A stretch of 64,000 bases of DNA from JAEUJM01 sp041918615 (GTDB lineage: Bacteria; Actinomycetota; Acidimicrobiia; Acidimicrobiales; DATDAH01), in NCBI GenBank assembly GCA_041918615.1, contig JAYRVH010000030.1:284817-348816 (forward strand), given 5' to 3'. Positions 17,810-26,665 of the stretch are shown here, one piece after another. The number at the start of each line of letters is the position of its first letter. Positions within the stretch are counted from its first letter, which is position 1. The notes beneath the pieces were generated by a model. That model had not been told where the DNA came from. It did not search any database and saw only the letters and a program-made list of their open reading frames with translations. The translations under genes were made by a program, and so were the position numbers.

Positions 17810-19306
17810 TCACTGGCCGTCCGCGCCCAGGTAGGCGGCGGCGAGCTCCTCGCCGATCTCGGCCGGCGTGCCGGTGCGCTGCACCCGGCCGTGGAGCATG
17901 ATGGCGGCAACGTCGGCCACGCCGAGCACCTCGTGGGCGAACTGCTCCACGATCAGGATCGAGGTGCCCTCGTCGGCGATGCCCTGCACCTGCTCGTAGA
18001 GGCCCTGCACGATGATCGGCGCGAGCCCCATCGACAGCTCGTCGAGCAGGAGCACCGCCGGGTCCGTGGCGAGCGCACGTGCCATGGCGAGCATCTGCTG
18101 CTCGCCACCGCTCATCGTCCCCGCGACCTGCCCCCGCCGCTCGGCCAGGCGGGGGAACCTCGAGAACGAGCGGTCGAGCACCTCGGCCAGCGAGACGCCG
18201 GTGTAGGTGGCCATGCGGAGGTTCTCCAACACCGTGAGGTTGGGGAAGACGCCCCGTCCCTCGGGAACCATGCACACGCCGGCACGAGCGAGCGCGTCGG
18301 CGTCGGCTCCCGTGACCCGACGACCGCAGAGCGACACCGATCCGCTGGTGGGCTCGAGCAGCCCACTGATCACCTTCAACGTGGTGGACTTCCCCGCACC
18401 GTTGGGGCCGAGGAGGGCGAAGACCGTGCCCGGGGCCACGGCGAGGTCGACGCCGTGCAGGACGTCGATGTCGCCGTAGGCGGCGTGGAGGTCGGTGACC
18501 TCGAGGATGGGCACCGGGCCACCGACGTCCTGGTTCGCGGTCACCTCGATCGGCGCCAGATGCTCCTCGGACGCCGTCTCGCGCTCGGAGCCGAGGTAGG
18601 CCTCCTGGACGACACGGTTGCCCTGGATCTCCCCGGGGTCACCGGTGGCGATGATCTGACCGAAATCGAGGACGAAGATGTGATCGCAGACGCCCATCAC
18701 CAGGCTCATGTCGTGCTCGACCAGCAGCACAGCCAGGCCACTCGCGGCCAGTTGGCCCAGCACGACGGCCATCTCCTGGGTCTCGGCCTCGTTGAGCCCC
18801 GACGAGGGCTCATCGAGCAGGAGCACCCTCGGCTTCGTGGCCATCGCCCTGGCGAGCTCCACCAGCCGGGCCTTGCCGGTCGGCAGGGTGTCGACCCGTT
18901 CGTCGCCGACCCCGGTCAGCCCGACCTGCGCGAGAACCTCGTCCACGTCGGCACCGGGATCGCTCTTTCGGTCGTGGGCCCACCGCCGGCGCACCTCGGC
19001 GCCCACGAGGACGTTCTCCCGCACGGTCAACTGACCGAACAGCTCGAGCCGTTGGAATGTGCGGGCCATGCCGCGCCGGGCCCGCTTGTGCGGGGCGAGG
19101 CGCGAGACGTCTTCCCCGTCGATGACCACCGAGCCGCCCGATGCGGCCTGCAGGCCCGTCAGGGCATTGAAGATCGTCGTCTTGCCGGCACCGTTCGGGC
19201 CGATGAGACCGGTGACCCGCCCGGCCTCGACCCGGAGGTCGACCTTGTTCACCGCAAGGTGCCCCCCGAAGCGCACCGACACCTCCCGCGCCTCGAGCAG
19301 GGCCAT
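17810..19306 (-). CDS. fused LivG-LivF double ABC ATPase
   Basis: A 498-aa protein containing two complete ATPase domains. The first (about 1-235) is LivG-like: GLIGPNGAGKTTIFNALTGL, LPTGKARLVELARAM and LLLDEPSSGLNEAE. The second (about 260-498) is LivF-like: LLGPNGAGKSTTLKVISGL, TMSGGEQQMLAMARAL and LLLDELSMGLAP. A linker of about 25 residues joins them. Fusion gives a single-chain motor for the fused permease upstream, with which the start overlaps by one base. The second Liv cassette keeps livG and livF separate, which makes the fusion directly visible. Confidence 0.9.
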   Translation of the reverse strand: MALLEAREVSVRFGGHLAVNKVDLRVEAGRVTGLIGPNGAGKTTIFNALTGLQAASGGSVVIDGEDVSRLAPHKRARRGMARTFQRLELFGQLTVRENVLVGAEVRRRWAHDRKSDPGADVDEVLAQVGLTGVGDERVDTLPTGKARLVELARAMATKPRVLLLDEPSSGLNEAETQEMAVVLGQLAASGLAVLLVEHDMSLVMGVCDHIFVLDFGQIIATGDPGEIQGNRVVQEAYLGSERETASEEHLAPIEVTANQDVGGPVPILEVTDLHAAYGDIDVLHGVDLAVAPGTVFALLGPNGAGKSTTLKVISGLLEPTSGSVSLCGRRVTGADADALARAGVCMVPEGRGVFPNLTVLENLRMATYTGVSLAEVLDRSFSRFPRLAERRGQVAGTMSGGEQQMLAMARALATDPAVLLLDELSMGLAPIIVQGLYEQVQGIADEGTSILIVEQFAHEVLGVADVAAIMLHGRVQRTGTPAEIGEELAAAYLGADGQ

Positions 19307-21366
19307 CAGCGTGAACCAAGGCGGTCGACCAGCTCGGCGTAGGACGGCTCCTCGTCGAGCCCCAGCTCGTGGTCGAGCAGGCGCAGGTCGTCGGCGACGA
19401 AGGGCGCGTCGAGGCCCATCCGGTCGAGGGTGTCCGACCGGGGCGGCCCGCTCGCCGCGCCAGCTGCTCTTTCCCGCCGCGCTTCCGCCAGGTCCCGAAA
19501 GCTCTTGGCGATCTCGTTGACGGCTCCGTTGGGGTTCCGACCGAGGCTGATGCCGAGCAGGCCGGGGGCGAGCAGGAAGAGGTTGGTGAGGCTCGGGGCG
19601 ATGTCAGGGATGATGAAGAAGAAGAGCGAGTAGGCGACGGCCCCGAACAGTGCGCCGCCGACCGCCCCGATGCCGCCGGCCACGGCGAGCAGCAGGACCG
19701 GGAGGCCGGTGAGGAACTGGAAGCGCTCCGGGCTGACAGAGGTGACGGCGCCGCCGAAGAGGGCGCCGCCGAGCCCGGCGATGCCGGCCGAGAGCGCGAA
19801 CACCTCGACCTTGGTGCGGGTGAGGTCGAGGCCCAGGGTGGTGCAGGCCGCCGGACTGCTCTTCATGGCCTGGAGGCGCCGGCCGAACTCGCCGCGCCGA
19901 AGGAGGACGATCAGCACGGCCACGAGGGAGAACGCCAGCCCGAGCAGGACGAGGTACGCCTCGTTCGAGTCGAACGAGACGCCAAGCACGTCGAGGCGCG
20001 GGACGCTCAGCGCCCCGTTCGGGATCACGAGCCCCTGACTGAAGACCAGGCGGTCCATGAACACGGCGAACGCGGCCGTCGACAGCGCCAGGTAGAGACC
20101 GCTCAGGCGCAGGGCGGGGAGCGCGACGAGCACGCCGACCGCCGCGGTGACGACGACGGCGAGCACGAGGCCCCATGGCGTCCCGTCCCCCCCGAAGTGA
20201 CCCATGACGACCGCGCCGATGCCGGCGAAGGCCATGGGGGCAAGCGAGATCTGTCCGCCGTACCCGATGAGCGGCACCAACGAGAGCATGACGACACCGA
20301 GTGCGATTCCCTGGCTGAGCTGCGAGACGCGAGTGCCGCCGGCGAACTCGGTCACGGCGTAGGCGGCGGCGACCAGGGCCGGGCCGCCGATGAGCCATCG
20401 CCGCAGCGACGGCGTGGGCACGTAGTCGCGCACCCGCTGCTGGCCCGCGGCGCGGACGCGTGTGGGCGGCAGGACGAGGAGCACGATGAACAAGAGGAGC
20501 ACCGGGACGGCCGGCCGCAGCCCGGCGAGGCTGATGGGCGTGGCGAGCTCGTGGCCGAACACCGACGCGATCGTCTGCCCACTCGGCACGTAGCCGATGA
20601 AGTACGACTCGCCGAGGCCGAGGATGAGGGCCCCCACGAAGGTGAGCGGCAGGCTCCGAAGGCGTCCGATCATGGCTGCGGCGTAGGCGTTGATCACGAG
20701 CAACGTGAGCGGGAGCGGCGCGAGGTTCCCCTGGCTCCCGGCCAGCAGGATGCCCGCCAGGCCCGCCAGCGACGTGCCGATCGCCCACGCCAGCATCGAG
20801 GCCCGACCCGGGCGGCCGCCGTTGAGCTGCGAGAGCGAGCGGTCGTCCACGACCGCCCGCATGGCCACGCCGGTCCGGGTGCGGTACAGGAAGGCCCGCA
20901 ACCCGACGGCGACCGCGATGGCGGCCACCACCGTGATGGCGTCGTGGTAGGTGACGGAGATCTCGCCGATGGTGAACTTGCCGGGGTCGAAGAACCCAGG
21001 GATGCGCCGACCCGCGGGAGGAAAGAGGATCGGGACGAGCGAGAACACGAAGAACAGCAGGCTCACCGAGACGACGATCTTCACGACCTCGCTCGTCCCC
21101 TCGACACCGCGGAAGATCACCCGCTCGATCACGGCCCCGAAGGCCGGCGCGAGCACCACCAGGACCACGAACAGGGCGACGGGTGCCGGCCACTGCCACT
21201 CGACACGGAGCTGCCAGTAGACGAAGGCTGCGAACATCCCGAACGCGCCCTGGGCGAAGTTGAAGATGCCCGAGGTGGTGTAGGTGACGACCAGGCCGCT
21301 GGCCGCGACCGCGTAGATGGCGGCCGTCACCAGGCCCAGGACCGTGAAGGCGAGGAACTGGCTCAC
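19306..21366 (-). CDS. fused LivH-LivM permease (second copy)
   Basis: A 686-aa membrane protein: LivH half with VLGLVTAAIYAVAASGLVV and FNFAQGAFGMFAAFVYW, LivM half with LVPLIGYGGQISLAPMAFAG and RLQAMKSSPAACTTLGLDL. The C-terminal hydrophilic tail of about 70 residues ends DEEPSYAELVDRLGSR, and a similar acidic LGLDEE segment is present in the other copy. It overlaps the ATPase start by one base. The binding-protein gene lies 59 bases upstream. Closely similar to 13895-16027. Confidence 0.88.
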   Translation of the reverse strand: MSQFLAFTVLGLVTAAIYAVAASGLVVTYTTSGIFNFAQGAFGMFAAFVYWQLRVEWQWPAPVALFVVLVVLAPAFGAVIERVIFRGVEGTSEVVKIVVSVSLLFFVFSLVPILFPPAGRRIPGFFDPGKFTIGEISVTYHDAITVVAAIAVAVGLRAFLYRTRTGVAMRAVVDDRSLSQLNGGRPGRASMLAWAIGTSLAGLAGILLAGSQGNLAPLPLTLLVINAYAAAMIGRLRSLPLTFVGALILGLGESYFIGYVPSGQTIASVFGHELATPISLAGLRPAVPVLLLFIVLLVLPPTRVRAAGQQRVRDYVPTPSLRRWLIGGPALVAAAYAVTEFAGGTRVSQLSQGIALGVVMLSLVPLIGYGGQISLAPMAFAGIGAVVMGHFGGDGTPWGLVLAVVVTAAVGVLVALPALRLSGLYLALSTAAFAVFMDRLVFSQGLVIPNGALSVPRLDVLGVSFDSNEAYLVLLGLAFSLVAVLIVLLRRGEFGRRLQAMKSSPAACTTLGLDLTRTKVEVFALSAGIAGLGGALFGGAVTSVSPERFQFLTGLPVLLLAVAGGIGAVGGALFGAVAYSLFFFIIPDIAPSLTNLFLLAPGLLGISLGRNPNGAVNEIAKSFRDLAEARRERAAGAASGPPRSDTLDRMGLDAPFVADDLRLLDHELGLDEEPSYAELVDRLGSR

Positions 21367-21425
21367 GGCGTCATCAGTTCAGGGCCTGTCGGGCGGGTGG
21401 GGCGATGTCGTCCCGGATGGCCCGC

Positions 21426-22814
21426 TCAACCGCCTGAGGAGTATTCGCCCTCGAGCGAGACGACGTAGTCGTCCTGACAGTCGAAGCCCTCCTGGGGCTT
21501 GTATCGGACGAAGGCGCCGTCCTGCACCTGGAGCAGCGCGACGCAGCGCGTGCCGCTGTTGGTCGATGGGTCACCCGGGGCGTGCAGCCCGCCACCGTCC
21601 CATTCGTCGACGGCCGCCGCGGTCTCGAGCACGCAGGTCCTCGTGAGGTCGCCCTCGTCGTCGCACGACTTGACCGACTGTGCGAACAGGAGCCAGCCCG
21701 ACACGCTCTGCGCCCCGAGCAGCGCCACCTTGCCGTCGACCGCGTCCACCATGTCGATGTACTGCTGGGTCGCCGGGTTGTCGGCCGCCTCTTCGAACGG
21801 GACGAACGAATTGCGCACATAGGTGCCCTCGGCCGCAGGTCCCGCCGCGGCGAGGTACTCGGGGTCATAGAAGTTGGCGTCCTGGAGGGTGACCTGCGGC
21901 GAGTAGTCGATCTCGGACATCGCCTGTTGCAGCAATGCCAGGTTGCCGCCCTCGCCCACGAAGTTGAGCCACTCGACGCCGGCGTCCTTCAGGGCCGTCG
22001 CGAACGGCGCCCAGTTGGCCTCGCCCGCGGGGTTGTAGGCCTGCTCGTAGACGATGTCGGCGCCCAGTTGCTCGTAAGCCTCTCGCGACCGCTCATACTG
22101 GGTGATCGTCGTCTGGAAGTCGCCGTAGAGCATCCCGACGTTCTGGAAGGCGTCCGGGTTCTCCTCGGCGAGGATCTGCACGCCGCCCACCGGGAACTCG
22201 TCGGACGGGTTCGGCACCGGCTGCACCGATCGCGCCTCGACGGGATCGTCGCCGGCCCTGCCCGCACGCTCGGGGGTGACCGAGAACGCGGCGACGTCGA
22301 TCAGGCCGCACGCGGCACCGGTGTCCGCCCACTGGTTGTCCTGCACGGCGCCGTCGCCCACGATGGCGAACTCCTGCCCGCACGCCTCCTGCATCTGGGT
22401 CTGGTACTCGGTGAAGGCCGCGTCGTACTGCGTCAGATCGAGCTCGCGCCCGTTGATGCCGCCCTGGTCGTTGCACCACTTCACGAACGCCTCACCGGCG
22501 TCGAAGATCTCCTGGTTGAGGCCGGGGCGGGCGCTGAAGCCGGGGTCGGCCACGGTGCCGACCGAGATGGCCTCGGCGGTGATGCCCTGGGTCTCGTCGG
22601 GCGCGCCGGTTGTCGTGTCCGTCGTCGCCGTGCCGCCGGCGTCACCGCAGGGCGAGTCGATGGTGCCGAACGTCTCGGTGGCCTCGCCGGCGTCGGCCGC
22701 GCTGGTGGTGGTCTCGCCGCCACCGGAGGCCGAGGTGTCCTCGCCCCGGCTGGAGCAGGCACCGGCGATCAGCACCAGCGCAGTCAGCACCACGACAAGA
22801 CGGCGAAGCTTCAT
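21426..22814 (-). CDS. ABC transporter substrate-binding lipoprotein (second copy)
   Basis: A 462-aa protein with signal MKLRRLVVVLTALVLIAGAC (lipobox Cys 20), a Ser/Thr/Gly linker, and the type I binding fold (EAISVGTVADPGF, WCNDQGGINGRELDLTQYD, YSRSREAYEQLGADIVYEQ-like region near residue 240). The ATG has a strong GAGGGGGA ribosome site. First gene of the upstream Liv cassette. Related to the other copy across its length, but divergent enough to suggest a different ligand. Confidence 0.87.
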   Translation of the reverse strand: MKLRRLVVVLTALVLIAGACSSRGEDTSASGGGETTTSAADAGEATETFGTIDSPCGDAGGTATTDTTTGAPDETQGITAEAISVGTVADPGFSARPGLNQEIFDAGEAFVKWCNDQGGINGRELDLTQYDAAFTEYQTQMQEACGQEFAIVGDGAVQDNQWADTGAACGLIDVAAFSVTPERAGRAGDDPVEARSVQPVPNPSDEFPVGGVQILAEENPDAFQNVGMLYGDFQTTITQYERSREAYEQLGADIVYEQAYNPAGEANWAPFATALKDAGVEWLNFVGEGGNLALLQQAMSEIDYSPQVTLQDANFYDPEYLAAAGPAAEGTYVRNSFVPFEEAADNPATQQYIDMVDAVDGKVALLGAQSVSGWLLFAQSVKSCDDEGDLTRTCVLETAAAVDEWDGGGLHAPGDPSTNSGTRCVALLQVQDGAFVRYKPQEGFDCQDDYVVSLEGEYSSGG

Positions 22815-22893
22815 GAGTCCCCCTCATTCTCTTTCCGAGGCCCGCCCGGACGTACCGGGGCTGACGGCGGGAGACATCATGGCACAGCAGGAT

Positions 22894-22915
22894 CTGACGG
22901 TGGGTCAGGTACCGT
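22894..22915 (+). promoter_or_regulatory. CTGAC-N5-GTCAG operator followed by a leaderless -10
   Basis: CTGACGGTGGGTCAG (22894-22908) is an inverted repeat with 5-base arms. One base later TACCGT (22910-22915) ends exactly 6 bases before the GTG of the LLM gene. A repressor on the palindrome would cover the -35 and spacer region. The same arms recur at 48810-48824, and with one mismatch at 37072-37086. Confidence 0.5.
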
Positions 22916-22921
22916 CACGCC

Positions 22922-23932
22922 GTGTTGATCGACACGCAGCTGCACGGCCCGCTCACCGGCGCCGCGTCCGAGGCGCTGGCCCTGCGCGACATGGGCTTCG
23001 ACGGTGTCTTCACCTTCGAAGGCCCCCACGACGTCTTCTACCCGCTGGTCGCGGCGTCGGCGGTCGAGGGCCTCGATCTCTACACCAACCTCGCCATCGC
23101 GTTCCCCCGCAGCCCCACGCACCTCGCCCACCAGGCCTACGACCTGCACGAGGCCTCGGGCGGCCGCTTCGCACTCGGCCTCGGCACCCAGGTCCGCCCG
23201 CACATCGAGAAGCGCTACGGCGCGGTGTGGTCACGGCCGGTGGCGCGCCTGCGCGAGCTGATCGAGGCCACCCGGGCCGTGCTGCGTTCCTGGCAGGAGG
23301 GTGGGCGCCTCGACGTCTCGGGCGAGTTCTACAACCTCAGCCTGATGCCACCGCTCTTCAACCCCGGGCCGTTGCCGTTCGGCTCGCCGCCGATCTGGGC
23401 CGGTGCCCTCGGGCCCCGCATGACCCGCATGGTGGCCGAGGTGGCGGACGGGCTGCTCGTCCACCCGTTCAACTCGAACCGCTTCGTCCGCGGGCACACG
23501 CTGCCCGGCGTGGCGGACGGCCTCGCGGCCGGCGGCCGCACCCGAGCGGATCTCACCCTCGTGTGCGAGACGATCGTGTGCGCCTGGCGCAACGACCAGG
23601 AAGCGGCCGCGGCCACCGCCGGCGCCAAGGGCCTGATCGCCTTCTACGGTTCCACCCCCGCCTACCGGTCCGTGCTCGATGCCGAGGGCTACGGCGAGCT
23701 GCAGCCCGAGCTGAACCGGCTGTCCAAGGAGGGCCGGTGGGACGAGATGACCGGCCTCGTCGAGGACGATCTGCTCCGCGCCATCGCCGTCGTCGGCGAG
23801 CCGGCCGACGTGGCCCGCCAGGTGCACGAACGCTTCGGCGACGTGGCCGACCGCCTCGGCTTCTACACCCCGTACGCCGCGGACCCCACCCTCACCGCCG
23901 AGGTCCTTGCCGCCCTCCGCCAAGCTCCCTAG
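22922..23932 (+). CDS. LLM-class (F420-type) oxidoreductase
   Basis: A 336-aa bacterial-luciferase-like TIM-barrel protein. Features of the family: DMGFDGVFTFEGPHD near residue 20, LYTNLAIAFPRSPTHLAHQAYDL around 57-79, the conserved SGGRFALGLGTQVRPHIEKRYG near 80-100, and PPIWAGALGPRMTRMVAEVADG near 155-177. It most resembles the subgroup annotated as F420-dependent (TIGR03617-like). It probably oxidises or reduces a lipid or xenobiotic intermediate. The GTG start is set by the leaderless promoter. The stop overlaps the stop of the convergent hydrolase (CTAG). Confidence 0.85.
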   Translation: MLIDTQLHGPLTGAASEALALRDMGFDGVFTFEGPHDVFYPLVAASAVEGLDLYTNLAIAFPRSPTHLAHQAYDLHEASGGRFALGLGTQVRPHIEKRYGAVWSRPVARLRELIEATRAVLRSWQEGGRLDVSGEFYNLSLMPPLFNPGPLPFGSPPIWAGALGPRMTRMVAEVADGLLVHPFNSNRFVRGHTLPGVADGLAAGGRTRADLTLVCETIVCAWRNDQEAAAATAGAKGLIAFYGSTPAYRSVLDAEGYGELQPELNRLSKEGRWDEMTGLVEDDLLRAIAVVGEPADVARQVHERFGDVADRLGFYTPYAADPTLTAEVLAALRQAP

Positions 23933-24822
23933 ACGCGGGCGGCGACGGCCGAGCAGGCAGCCGCGAGTGGCGCCGCGAACTCGGGACGCGCGCACAGCAC
24001 GTGGCCGTGCTTCGTCAGGTGCACGTCGGCGTTCCTGATCGACCGCGCCATGTCGAGCTGGGTCTCGGGCGAGATGGCACGATCCTCGGTGGTGACCAGC
24101 ACCGACGTGGGCACATCCACGGTGCCGATCCACTTGCGTGCGTCGTAGTTGCCGATGGCGTGGCCCGCCTCCATGATCACGCGCGGGTCGTGACGACGCA
24201 TCTCCTCGGCCGCCCACCGTTGCAGAGACGTGGGCCGGGAACGATCCACCCGGATCGGCATCATCCGCTGGATCTGCCGGCTCGGCAGGTGGGCGGCCAA
24301 CTGGCCCACCCGCGTGGTTGCGGCCAGGGCGGCCATGGCGCTGGTGAAGACGTAGCGCTCCCGCCCTCCCTTCACGAACGAGTGCCCGGTCGAGCAGAGG
24401 ACCAGTCCGTCCACCAGGCCGCGGTGACGTTTCCAGAGGAGTTGGGCGACCGGGCCCCCCATCGAGTAGCCGACCGCGATGACCGGGCCCGAGCCGAGCT
24501 CGTCGAGGAGTCCGGCGGCGTCATCGGCGCAGTCGGCCAGACGGAAGCGGCGCAGCGCCCGCAGACCGCGCCCGTGGCCACGCATGTCGGGAGCGATGAC
24601 ACGGAAGCGCTTGCCGAGCTCCTCGTAGACCTGGAACCAGTTGAGGCCGGCGCTGGCGATCCAGCCATGGAGAAGGAGCAGGGTGGGCGCCCCGGGCGGT
24701 CCCGCCACCTCGCGCACGAAGGTGGTGCCGCGTCCGGGCAACTCGACCCGGCGCCCCAGAGGCAGCGGCGGACCGCTCACCGCCACGTCGTCCCCAACCT
24801 GCTCCCCACTGGCTTGAGCCAC
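23929..24822 (-). CDS. alpha/beta hydrolase
   Basis: A 297-aa alpha/beta hydrolase with the oxyanion motif LLLLHGWIASAG near residues 49-60, DMRGHGRG near 79, the nucleophile elbow VGYSMGGPV near residue 118 (Ser 120) and a C-terminal GHVLCARP with the catalytic His. The acid is probably in VTTEDRAISP. Substrate unknown; similar enzymes hydrolyse ring-cleavage products or esters. A TACAGT hexamer 8 bases before the GTG indicates a near-leaderless start. Confidence 0.85.
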   Translation of the reverse strand: MAQASGEQVGDDVAVSGPPLPLGRRVELPGRGTTFVREVAGPPGAPTLLLLHGWIASAGLNWFQVYEELGKRFRVIAPDMRGHGRGLRALRRFRLADCADDAAGLLDELGSGPVIAVGYSMGGPVAQLLWKRHRGLVDGLVLCSTGHSFVKGGRERYVFTSAMAALAATTRVGQLAAHLPSRQIQRMMPIRVDRSRPTSLQRWAAEEMRRHDPRVIMEAGHAIGNYDARKWIGTVDVPTSVLVTTEDRAISPETQLDMARSIRNADVHLTKHGHVLCARPEFAAPLAAACSAVAARV

Positions 24823-24830
24823 TCCTGGCC

Positions 24831-24836
24831 ACTGTA
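24831..24836 (-). promoter_or_regulatory. -10 hexamer of the alpha/beta hydrolase
   Basis: TACAGT on the minus strand, 8 bases before the GTG at 24822. Confidence 0.35.
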
Positions 24837-24899
24837 CGCCACCGGTGGTTCACACCGTTCATCCCCGGCGCGGCGGCTCTCCCGTTGCCGTGACGACCG

Positions 24900-25916
24900 T
24901 CAGCGGAGCGGCGACAGACGGGGGACGTGGCGGGGCTTCAGCAGACCCTGGCCGAGCAGCCAGCGCAACGTGTCGGCCACCGTGTCGTCCGGCGGGCGCA
25001 GCGACAGCCCGAACGTGTCCAGGGTTCCCGAGTCGTCGGTCCGTATGCCGTGGGTGAGGAACACCATGCCCTCGTAGGTGAGGCTGAGGTCGACGGGCAG
25101 CGCGCGCATCACCACGTCGTTCGCCCGTCCGATCGTCCGGAGCAGGCGCGGCGGTGCCGGCAGGCGGCGCACCCGCCCGGTCACCCGCTCGAGGAGGTCG
25201 GCGAGCTCGCGGGTGGTGAAGAAGTGCCCCCCGAGGATGTACCGGCGCGGCCCCTGCCCCGCCGCCACCGCGGCGGTGACGACCGTGGCCAGGTCGCGCA
25301 CGTCGAGCACCGTGAGACCACCGGAGGTGATGGGCACGCCGCTGCGCATCAGTGTGGCTGCCGCCCGCACCTGCTCGCTCAGGTTGGGGTCATGGGGGCC
25401 CCACACCCCGCCCGGGTAGACGATCACGATCGGCGCCCCCTCCGCCTGCAGGGCGCGGGCGACGCGCTCGGCCTCGGCCTTCGACCGCCCGTACGCGCTC
25501 GTGGGCGAGGCGACCGGCGTGGTGGCGTCGATGACCGGCCCCGGAGGCGGGAACAGCGATGCCACGCTCGAGACGTGCACGATGGGGTCGAGGCCGGCTC
25601 GATGGGCGGCCCCGAGCACGTTGCGGGCCGCGGCGGGGTTCGTGGCCAGCACCTCCGCGGCCCGGCGCCGGTCGTTGGCCACGACGGCCGCCGCATGGAC
25701 GACGGCATCGCAGCCGTCGAGCGCCCGTTCGACCGACGGCAGGTCGAGGACGTCGCCCCGCACCGAATCGACCGACGGTGCGCCGAGGGGCGCATAGACC
25801 CGATCGACCTTGGCGCGGTCGCGCACCAGCAGCCGCACCTCGTGGCCGGCCTCGGAGAGGGCTGTTGCTGCATGGCAGCCCACGAAACCCGTCCCACCGG
25901 TCACCAAGACACGCAC
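24900..25916 (-). CDS. NAD-dependent epimerase/dehydratase (extended SDR)
   Basis: A 338-aa extended SDR: VRVLVTGGTGFVGCHAATAL at the N-terminus (GxxGxxG), DVLDLPSVERAL near 57-68, the HVSSVASLFPP segment near 115 with the catalytic Ser, and SAYGRSKAEAERVAR near 140 with the YxxxK pair. The family includes 3-beta-hydroxysteroid dehydrogenase-like and dihydroflavonol-reductase-like enzymes, and the C-terminal domain fits that type. GTG at 25916 places the Rossmann strand at the start. It shares its upstream region with the divergent two-component system. Confidence 0.82.
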   Translation of the reverse strand: MRVLVTGGTGFVGCHAATALSEAGHEVRLLVRDRAKVDRVYAPLGAPSVDSVRGDVLDLPSVERALDGCDAVVHAAAVVANDRRRAAEVLATNPAAARNVLGAAHRAGLDPIVHVSSVASLFPPPGPVIDATTPVASPTSAYGRSKAEAERVARALQAEGAPIVIVYPGGVWGPHDPNLSEQVRAAATLMRSGVPITSGGLTVLDVRDLATVVTAAVAAGQGPRRYILGGHFFTTRELADLLERVTGRVRRLPAPPRLLRTIGRANDVVMRALPVDLSLTYEGMVFLTHGIRTDDSGTLDTFGLSLRPPDDTVADTLRWLLGQGLLKPRHVPRLSPLR

Positions 25917-25950
25917 GAGACCATCTTGGCCCGGCGTCCGCCCCACCCGC

Positions 25951-25968
25951 TTCTCAGCTGATTCTCAG
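25951..25968 (+). promoter_or_regulatory. TTCTCAG-N4-TTCTCAG direct repeat upstream of the response regulator gene
   Basis: Two perfect TTCTCAG half-sites 11 bases apart (25951 and 25962), the spacing used by OmpR/PhoB-type regulators binding one helical face. It lies 22 bases before the regulator start and also faces the divergent epimerase gene. Matching boxes occur at 28570 and 29218, which suggests an autoregulated local regulon. Confidence 0.6.
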
Positions 25969-25990
25969 CAGCAACTGCGATGCTGGGGCG

Positions 25991-26665
25991 GTGCACGTCT
26001 TGGTGGTCGACGACGATCCGGGCGTCCGCCAGGCGCTGCGGCGCGCCCTGCACCTCGAGGGCTACGACGTGTCCTTGGCGGGCGACGGGGTGGAGGCCCT
26101 CCGCACCGTCGCGGACGACCAGCCCGACGCCATCGTGCTCGACGTGATGATGCCCCGGCTCGACGGCATCGAGGTCTGCCGTGAGCTCCGGGACCGGGGC
26201 GACCGGACGCCCGTGCTCGTGCTCACGGCCAAGCACCGACTCACCGACCGGGTCGCAGGCCTCGATGCAGGGGCTGACGACTACCTGGTGAAGCCGTTCG
26301 CCCTCGAGGAGCTGCTGGCCCGGCTCCGCGCCCTGCTGCGCCGCGCCGCACCCGATTCCGATGGCGAGTCGCTGGTACTGGACGACCTCACCCTCGATCC
26401 CGCCAGTCGCCTCGTGCGCCGGGGCGAGCGCGAGGTCAGCCTCACCCGGACCGAGTTCTCCCTGCTCGAGCTACTCCTCGCCAACGCCGGCCAGGTCCTG
26501 ACCCGCGACCTCATCATGGACCGCATCTGGGGATACGACTTCGCCACCTCGTCCAACTCGCTCGACGTCTACATCGGCTACCTGCGGCGCAAGACCGAGG
26601 CGAGCGGGGAACCCCGCCTGATCCAGACCGTCCGGGGCGTCGGGTACGTGGCCCGGGCCTCGTGA
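25991..26665 (+). CDS. OmpR/PhoB-family response regulator
   Basis: A 224-aa regulator: receiver domain at residues 1-115 with the acidic pair DDD at 7-9, phospho-acceptor Asp 51 (VLDVMMPRLDG), Thr in VLTAKH and Lys 101 (DDYLVKPF), then a winged-helix DNA-binding domain with REVSLTRTEFSLLELLLANAG and the C-terminal IQTVRGVGYVAR hairpin. I chose the GTG at 25991, which directly begins the first receiver strand. The stop overlaps the kinase start by four bases. Probable targets are the TTCTCAG-N4 repeats. Confidence 0.92.
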   Translation: MHVLVVDDDPGVRQALRRALHLEGYDVSLAGDGVEALRTVADDQPDAIVLDVMMPRLDGIEVCRELRDRGDRTPVLVLTAKHRLTDRVAGLDAGADDYLVKPFALEELLARLRALLRRAAPDSDGESLVLDDLTLDPASRLVRRGEREVSLTRTEFSLLELLLANAGQVLTRDLIMDRIWGYDFATSSNSLDVYIGYLRRKTEASGEPRLIQTVRGVGYVARAS

